Shown here: one piece after another, positions 58,095 through 64,000 of the stretch
Layout of the letters: every line of letters starts with the position of its first letter
Position numbering within the stretch: position 1 is the stretch's first letter
Assembly (NCBI RefSeq): GCF_001411555.2
Contig: NC_049911.1
Span: forward strand, 5,650,209 to 5,714,208
Direction: 5' to 3'
DNA from: Juglans regia
Lineage: Eukaryota > Streptophyta > Magnoliopsida > Fagales > Juglandaceae
DNA length: 64,000 nt
Position numbers and translations under genes: made by a program
The notes under the pieces: generated by a model
Databases searched by the model: none
Told to the model about the DNA's origin: nothing
What the model saw: only the letters and a program-made list of their open reading frames with translations

Positions 58095-60687
58095 CTTGAT
58101 TATTGAGTGAGGAACATTCCTGCAGAGTACTGCTCCCCACCCAGCATACAATGAACGTAAACCACCCTTTCCAATAATTCCAAGCAATGCATTCCTGCAA
58201 AAACAGAACAATGAGTAACATGGAAATAGCAAACTACCAAAGCCAACTCTCCTTTTTTTTTGTTGGGGGGGTGGAATAAGAAAGAAACGTGGCAGAACCA
58301 ACAGCCAACACAAAATAATTGAAGACTTTTCACAGGCTTCTAAATGTGTTCAACTCAGCTTTCTCTCCAACTCTACCCCATATAACTTTAAAAAAACAAC
58401 ACTAAATGAGGGGGATAGGAAAGGCACAACTACCTGAGGGGAAAAGAGGAATTCTCTAAATGCACTATTACACAAAGCTAAAGAGGTAGTTTTTATCTCA
58501 GAAACACCAATATCTGACATATGATAGTCTATATATATACTATCATCAGACCACATTAACAAAACTATGTTTCTTCTCAACAATTGACCATTTTTTAATC
58601 TTTTTCATTTCAGCTGGAGTGTATCAATTCAAATTTTGTAAGAGATAATAATTAGCAAGATTTTTTTGAAAATTATGTGGATTAAAATGCAAACAATATT
58701 GTGTGAATTCCATGCATGCAGTACATGCCGACCATACAAATAATGTTTCATATATATTATCCATCTTAGTGGAAAAGCAAGGCAAATTAGAGGCATATTG
58801 CAGCAGGCTTGGCGGGTTTTAAGTTGATCTACTAAATATGTCGAGTCATTAATGTAGAAAGATTAATGCAAATTATTATTATTATTATTTTTAACGCGTA
58901 AACAATCATGGAAAACATATTTTCAACCATTTAGATTAAACTATATATATATATATCACTCAGTTTAATTTGCTTGAGGAAATTAATAAACTAGTTGTAT
59001 ATTTCTGACTCCTTTTTGCTTTCCATAAGAACTATCTACAATCTACAACAGCAAGACTAGAAGAATGGAGGGTCAAACGAAGGGATACACAATTAGTAAT
59101 TGTGTATGTCCTTTTTGCATCATATCCTTTATATTTTCAAATAATAATTTTGATAATTAAAGATATAACTAGTCATGTTAGGATAGTTTCTGAAATGTCA
59201 GCCTCTTCACAATCAACAGCTCATGTTGATTATCATACTTGTAATATGCCAATTACTAATTTTGTGAGTAAGAGCCAACTAGTCATATATAATTCTTGGA
59301 ATGGACAGAAATCTTATGTGATGCAGAATGTAAACTTCAGTCTTCAAGGCTACAATTTTAGCAACTTCATGGAAGCTACTGGCAACAATATCCTATTTAT
59401 AAGCAACAAGGGTATATGATATTAGAACCGAAGTCCTTAATCTACAGCCTTCATGAATCTCATGTTGTATAGATATTTCTAAGTAGGTATAAGTGTGTAT
59501 GATCAGGAACTTAATACAAGGTAAGTGGCTATTTAAGATATGCCAATATCGCCTACTGTAATCCAGAAATGAAAATAACGTCAGATAGAAATTTAAAATC
59601 AAAGGAACCGATAAATCAAAGAATACATGCATGACAACAGGAAATCAAATGAAACATGCACCAACCCCAACACAGATGTCAGTATAACATGGAGGTGAAC
59701 TTTAATATTTCTCATACTTAGCTTCTGGTGTACAAAAAATGAGCAATCCCCCAATGCAAAGAGCTAAAAATGGTTAAAGATTCATGAACATAAAAATTAG
59801 AAAAGAACAATTTACCTGGGGTCAGGTCAGGGAAAGAATGCTCAATAAAACGTGTTGCAGCCTGATAATTCAAGGTAGTAGAGGGTCGAAGTGGTGCTGG
59901 AAGAAAAAAATCAAAATCATGCAATCAGTTAAGAGGAAAATAAACTACAGCCAACACAAGAATATTGTCATTAGAAAATGAGATTCTAAAAAAAATCAAA
60001 TTTGAGCATATGATAGTATGCTCTGCATATTAAATGACCCAGCCCAGTCACTTTCATCTTAAAATAAAGTAAAATCTTCATAGTAAGATTAGGAGTGCCC
60101 TTGTACTTGCAGCACCATTCACGATGACATTTTAAGATGAGAAATTAACAACAAATGTCAAAATTTCAAAGAAACAAATGTACCTTTACTCAAGTCTATG
60201 AACCTCTCTAGTTTGTCCTAATACAAGCTTATCTTTCCTACATCACATGGGCAGGGGAAAAAACAGTTTAGCAAGACCTAACGTCAAAAGTTCAAAATAG
60301 TTTGAATCAAACAATCAAATCCAAAAAGCAAATTATACAAGTGCAAATAATGAGCCCTTTATCTCCCAAATGTGTAGACCAACAGAGAAACCAGAGCATT
60401 ATGATAACCATACTCTAACCAGATATGTCAATCGAATCATTACACTCATTCGATATCATTCGTTACCTATCATAGCACATTTTTTTTTTATAAGTACCTA
60501 TCATATAAGGGGATTACTTCGGTAAAACAGTGAAGTATGACATTAAAGCAAACAAACAATCATATTCAAGAGTTTAGAGGTAATTAAAGATAAAAGGCAC
60601 TAAAAGTTTTCAAAGGAAAAAGCAACATACTTGGACCATTTCACTAACAAAGTTAAATCCTCCAGGTCCAATAAAAGATCCAGCTAG
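58095..60687 (-). pseudogene. Captured mitochondrial-carrier-like gene fragment
   Basis: Three exon-like segments lie in order on the minus strand, each bounded by AG and GT: 60687-60631 (LAGSFIGPGGFNFVSEMVQ), 59896-59816 (PLRPSTTLNYQAAT then RFIEHSFPDLTP) and 58194-58095 (NALLGIIGKGGLRSLYAGWG then AVLCRNVPHSIIK). The last is the second half of a solute-carrier (SLC25) repeat, with G-x-R-S-L-Y-A-G-W-G and RNVP. The first two are assigned only by position and splice sites. The rest of the gene, including the usual P-x-D-x-x-K motifs, was not found. Intron sequence is retained, so DNA was captured, not mRNA. Whether it is transcribed is unknown. Confidence 0.65.
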
Positions 60688-61428
60688 CTGATATTCAATG
60701 ATAACATGAGAACATTAAGCATGATTAACAATAATATCAGATAATCAGTTCAATGTAAAACTTGAACAGATTCTAACATTGCACTCTGTCATGTAAAAAA
60801 CATAGATCAAATATAATCAGACCAGCTGTCCAGCACAAGCAAAGGCAATGCCATCAGTATTATGACTTTAAAACCATCGATATTATGACAAATCAAGGTG
60901 AGGATCATACTTCGGGTTTCCTGAAGTGTTTAATTTTATATGTTTCATTCATTGATTGTTTTTTAAACACATGGCAGTTGTGGTTATATAAATAACCAGA
61001 TATTACTAAAATGAAATATAAAATTTAATTTAACAAACAATAGTAAAGATTTATACAGAAATGACAAAATCCACAAACACAAACCTCAAACTAAATAGCC
61101 CAAACCTAAAAAATATTTTGTTCTAACATAATGAATCAAAATTAAAAAATCAGCAACTTAAGAAATTTATATGTAGTACGTACAGTTGAAACAGTCCAAA
61201 TTTGTTTCGAATTTGTCATCAATCTAAAGCAAATTAGCAATGAAATGCAAACCAAAAAAATTATCAAATTATATTCCTTCTCCCTCAAATAACTCATGTA
61301 GATCAAGATGAAACAAAAAGAAAAGAAATCATGTGGATGCTCAATTAAATAAAGGTATGATTTTGATTAATTCAGCTCAATCTGTTAATTGCATCCCAGA
61401 AATATATGCACAAATTAAAGAAGATCAA

Positions 61429-61460
<32 letters not shown>

Positions 61461-61679
61461 ATATATATTTATTCTATGAGCTACTGAACCTCAGTCTTTG
61501 ATCAATCACCTATATATGGCCTCAAATCCAGACAATAAAGCTTATAATTCACTTTGACTGATCATGGTCATGAGAATCTACATATATATTTATAGTACTA
61601 TTCATGTTTCACGCTTAACTTTTCACGGTCGAAGCACGTTATCATGATTAACTTGAAGATTAAATTGAAAACCCATACC

Positions 61680-62125
61680 AGGGGTGGTCGTGGTGGTAGC
61701 TTGGAGTGGAGTGGTGGCTCGGGAGGAGCACGGCAGCGCTGTGGAGAGCTGGTGGTCGTGGGTTACGAACAGAGCAAGGGAGAGAGGGAGGGCCTCGGGC
61801 TGCTCGGCTAGGCGTGGAGGAGAAGGGGGCTCCGACGGAGGACTGTGGACGGCGCCGAGATGTGGGTGGTGGCGAACGGCACCCCCAGCGGCGGCGATAT
61901 AGAGAAATCCGAGAGAGAGAGGTGAGGCTAGATTTGGGGAAAAGCCAAGAGATCGGCGCTGGGGCTGGGGGAAAAGGAGGGGTTGGCTGTCGAGGTGAGG
62001 TGGCGGTGGCGGTGGCGTGGTGGGGTCGCCGGTGACGGCTGTGGGTGGCGGAGGCTTGAAGGAGAAGAATTTGGGGAGAGGGGGGCAGGGGGGCGGGGAG
62101 AGTTCGGCGAGGGAAACAAATTAAT
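61680..62125 (-). other. GC-rich segment inside the CACTA element
   Basis: Base composition changes sharply here. The minus strand is Pro/Ser/His-rich in all readings (for example SPNSPRPPAPLSPNSSP), with a donor-like CCTG/GTATGG near 61675. It may be a captured 5' UTR or first exon with promoter, upstream of the carrier-like exons. A protein cannot be supported. Confidence 0.4.
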
Positions 62126-62609
62126 GAGGGAAAAACCTAACCAGCGGCATTTAAATTTTATGTGCTTTTTCCGGCGAATTTTATTCGCCGCTAATAAGTT
62201 TTAAATGAAGCATATTTTGTTACGGCGACAATTTTCGCCGCAAAATCAATTAATAATAGCGATTTTTTCATTTCGACGAAAACTTAACATGCTACAGTAT
62301 AAAATTATTTATTGCGGCGAAAAAAATCGCCGCTATAGATGGAAAAATCGCTGCAACAAGTCAAGACAAAATTATTTTCCTCCATTTCGCAACTTAACCG
62401 AGGAAATTGAGCGGCGACTTGAAAATCGCCGGAAATAACATCTATTTGCAGCGATTTGGGTTGCGACGATTTAAAAATCGCTGGAAAAGACCTGATTTCT
62501 TGTAGTAAGAGTAGGGTCTCTTCACTGTCGTCCTTTGTACTTTCCAAGTCCACTTTACTTCCAGAGATTCTATCACATCGAATGCCTTACTTCTAGATCT
62601 CAGCTGCCT

Positions 62610-63268
62610 GGGACAAAATTCTAATTCTTTCCACATTGATTTGGACTGATTCCACCTCGTACGCCAAAAGACTTCTAGAAAAAGTGGAAGAACTGACTTG
62701 GAGGCCGAGCGCTAGTCTATTTCCACAATGACTTGCACTAATATTTAGACCCACATCTTACTCCGTTCGTAGAAAGGTGCAAAATTCCTTAATGTCCATA
62801 TTTATTTAACACGGACTGTCCGTTTCAGTTAATTAGAATATTCGCAAAAGGAGGATGCGATGAACTAAGCTTGGTATTCGGAAATTCAGGTTCATTTTCG
62901 GTCAAATTAGCTTATACAGTCCCGGATCTTCATAATTCCAATATTTAAGGTTATCACACCAATTTGTTTGTTCTATATTTCACTTAATTTCTGTTGTCGC
63001 CAATTGTATGCTGGCGAGGAATCTGAGTAAAAGTCTGAGTGTACGGAATATGTGTAAAAGCATTTCCATATTCTGTTTTTTATAACGTTTCTGAATTAAA
63101 AACTATATATCTAGCGGGCTGTAGATATATAGATACATCCAGCCGCCAAAACTCGGCATCCTGAAGATATAAACTGAAACTTCAGGTTCTCTTTCGACGT
63201 TCTCCAACTACTCTCTCTCTCTCTCTCTACTTTCCAAGCCGAAGATTACCTTTTTAGGACAAAAAGCC
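62610..63268 (+). promoter_or_regulatory. LecRK upstream region, copy 2
   Basis: It is collinear with 25360-26175 but lacks the 200-bp insertion there. It keeps ATTTCACTTAATTTCTGTTG, GTCGCCAATTGTATG, AACTCGGCATCCTGAAG, TATAAACTGAAACTTCAG and the CT-rich leader. The CACTA element ends about 100 bp upstream of the start of homology. Confidence 0.65.
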
Positions 63269-64000
63269 ATGTTTCGTCTCTTCATCTTCCTTCTACTTCT
63301 TCCCACCGCTCACACAGTTTATTTCCAAATAAATCGCTTTGAGCCCAATGCCAACAACATACTATACTCGGGAGATGCAGCACCTTCTGTTGGAGCCATT
63401 GAGTTGATCAACAGATATACTTATTTATGCCGAGTCGGTCGAGCCATCTATTCTGAGAGGGTGCCTCTCTGGGATTCTGATACAGGAAAACTCACTAACT
63501 TTACCACACATTTCTCCTTCGTTATCGACACCCAAGGTCGTGCTGAATATGGCCATGGTTTAGCCTTCTTCTTGGCTCCTGTCGGGTTCGAAGTGCCTCT
63601 AAACTCAGCTGGTGGATTTTTAGGCCTATTCAACACAACAACCAGCGATTCATCTCAGAACCAAATTGTTCTTTTCGAATTCGACTCGTGCGTGAACAAA
63701 CAATGGGATCCACCATTTGAGCATGTGGGTATTAATAACAACTCAATTGCTTCCACAAAATACACTTCCTGGAATGCCAGCTCACACAGTGGAGATACTG
63801 CTGATGTATGGGTCACTTACGATTCTTCTACGAAGAACTTGAGCGTCTCTTGGAAATATGAAACAACCTCTAATGCTCAAGAGAATACGAGACTTTCTTT
63901 TGAAATTGATCTCATGCAGGTTCTTCCAGAGTGGGTCATAGTTGGATTTCAGCTGCTACAGGTCAATTTACAGAGCGCACTAAAATTCTGTCATGGGAAT
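63269..64000 (+). pseudogene. Second LecRK gene copy, frameshifted and cut by the window edge
   Basis: From ATG 63269 it reads MFRLFIFLLLLPTAHTVYFQ and is closely similar to the LecRK at 26176 through the signal peptide and lectin domain (GHGLAFFLAP, FEFDSCVNKQWDPP, HVGINNNS). At 63947-63949 it has three T where the intact copy has four, so VGFSAGTS becomes VGFQLLQV and the frame moves before the transmembrane helix. The VGF-to-S register resumes in the next frame (AATGQFTERTKI). Within the lectin domain, Tyr of DSYVNP is Cys and Pro of NPQ is Lys. If the base is truly missing, the receptor is dead or a truncated secreted lectin. If it is an assembly error, this is a second gene. Confidence 0.85.

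Larger units (their letters stand above)
57285..62510 (-). mobile_element. CACTA element, 5220 bp, carrying host-gene exons
   Basis: The element spans 57288-62507. It starts CACTACAAGAAAT and ends ATTTCTTGTAGTA (the last base of the expected TAGTG is changed), with the 3-bp target duplication AGA (57285-57287 and 62508-62510). Subterminal zones 57305-57760 and 62160-62495 are packed with inverted and direct copies of AATCGCCGC, GGCGATTT and related CGGCGA motifs, as CACTA elements have for transposase binding. No TNP2-type transposase was found inside. Instead there are exons of a carrier-like gene on the minus strand and a GC-rich segment, so it is non-autonomous and gene-capturing. Confidence 0.92.

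Overview
This is a window of plant nuclear DNA from a dicot genome rich in transposons. The evidence is GT-AG introns, an L-type lectin receptor kinase and an LRR receptor-like protein of plant type, and plant LINE, Copia, Gypsy, CACTA, hAT and MITE sequences. The repeat style makes me think of a woody rosid (perhaps Fagales), but that is a guess from memory.

Layout. 1-5037: a nearly intact LINE (end of ORF1 plus a complete 1365-residue ORF2 and an A-rich tail). 5040-9760: AT-rich DNA holding a decayed CACTA (En/Spm) element with CGTTCGAACGT-type subterminal repeats, a 329-bp hairpin and a broken TNP2-like transposase. 10182-10486: a small RNase H relic. 10795-15395: a complete but broken Ty1/Copia element with 213-bp LTRs and the target duplication AATGT. 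15400-22800: intergenic DNA with a 632-bp hAT-like element, a two-exon scrap of an ABCB transporter, tandem repeats and a CACTA end. 23036-28101: a broken scrap of an RLP gene (minus) followed by an intact lectin receptor kinase gene (plus). 28100-39990: retrotransposon graveyard (an Athila/Tat-like Gypsy relic, a Copia tail, a second Gypsy relic, an hAT-like element, a SINE-like unit and a Tourist-like MITE). 40000-45326: an intact eight-exon LRR receptor-like protein gene (minus, 1130 residues). 45330-57285: intergenic DNA with a LINE scrap, a MITE, orphan exons, a duplicated LTR-like repeat and a 2030-bp non-autonomous hAT element. 57288-62507: a 5.2-kb CACTA element carrying exons of a mitochondrial-carrier-like gene. 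62600-64000: a second lectin receptor kinase copy, frameshifted and cut by the window edge.

The genes with likely host function are two kinds of cell-surface receptor. They look like the remains of a tandem array of head-to-head modules: RLP (minus), shared intergenic DNA, LecRK (plus). The RLP first exon recurs at 23036-23415. The LecRK upstream region recurs at 25360-25860, 45540-45825 and 62610-63150. The RLP 3' flank recurs at 28870-29260. Only one member of each family is intact here. The rest was broken by point changes, indels and transposon insertion.

All identifications come from reading translations and motifs by eye. No database search or alignment program was used. Element boundaries are firm only where terminal repeats and target duplications are quoted.
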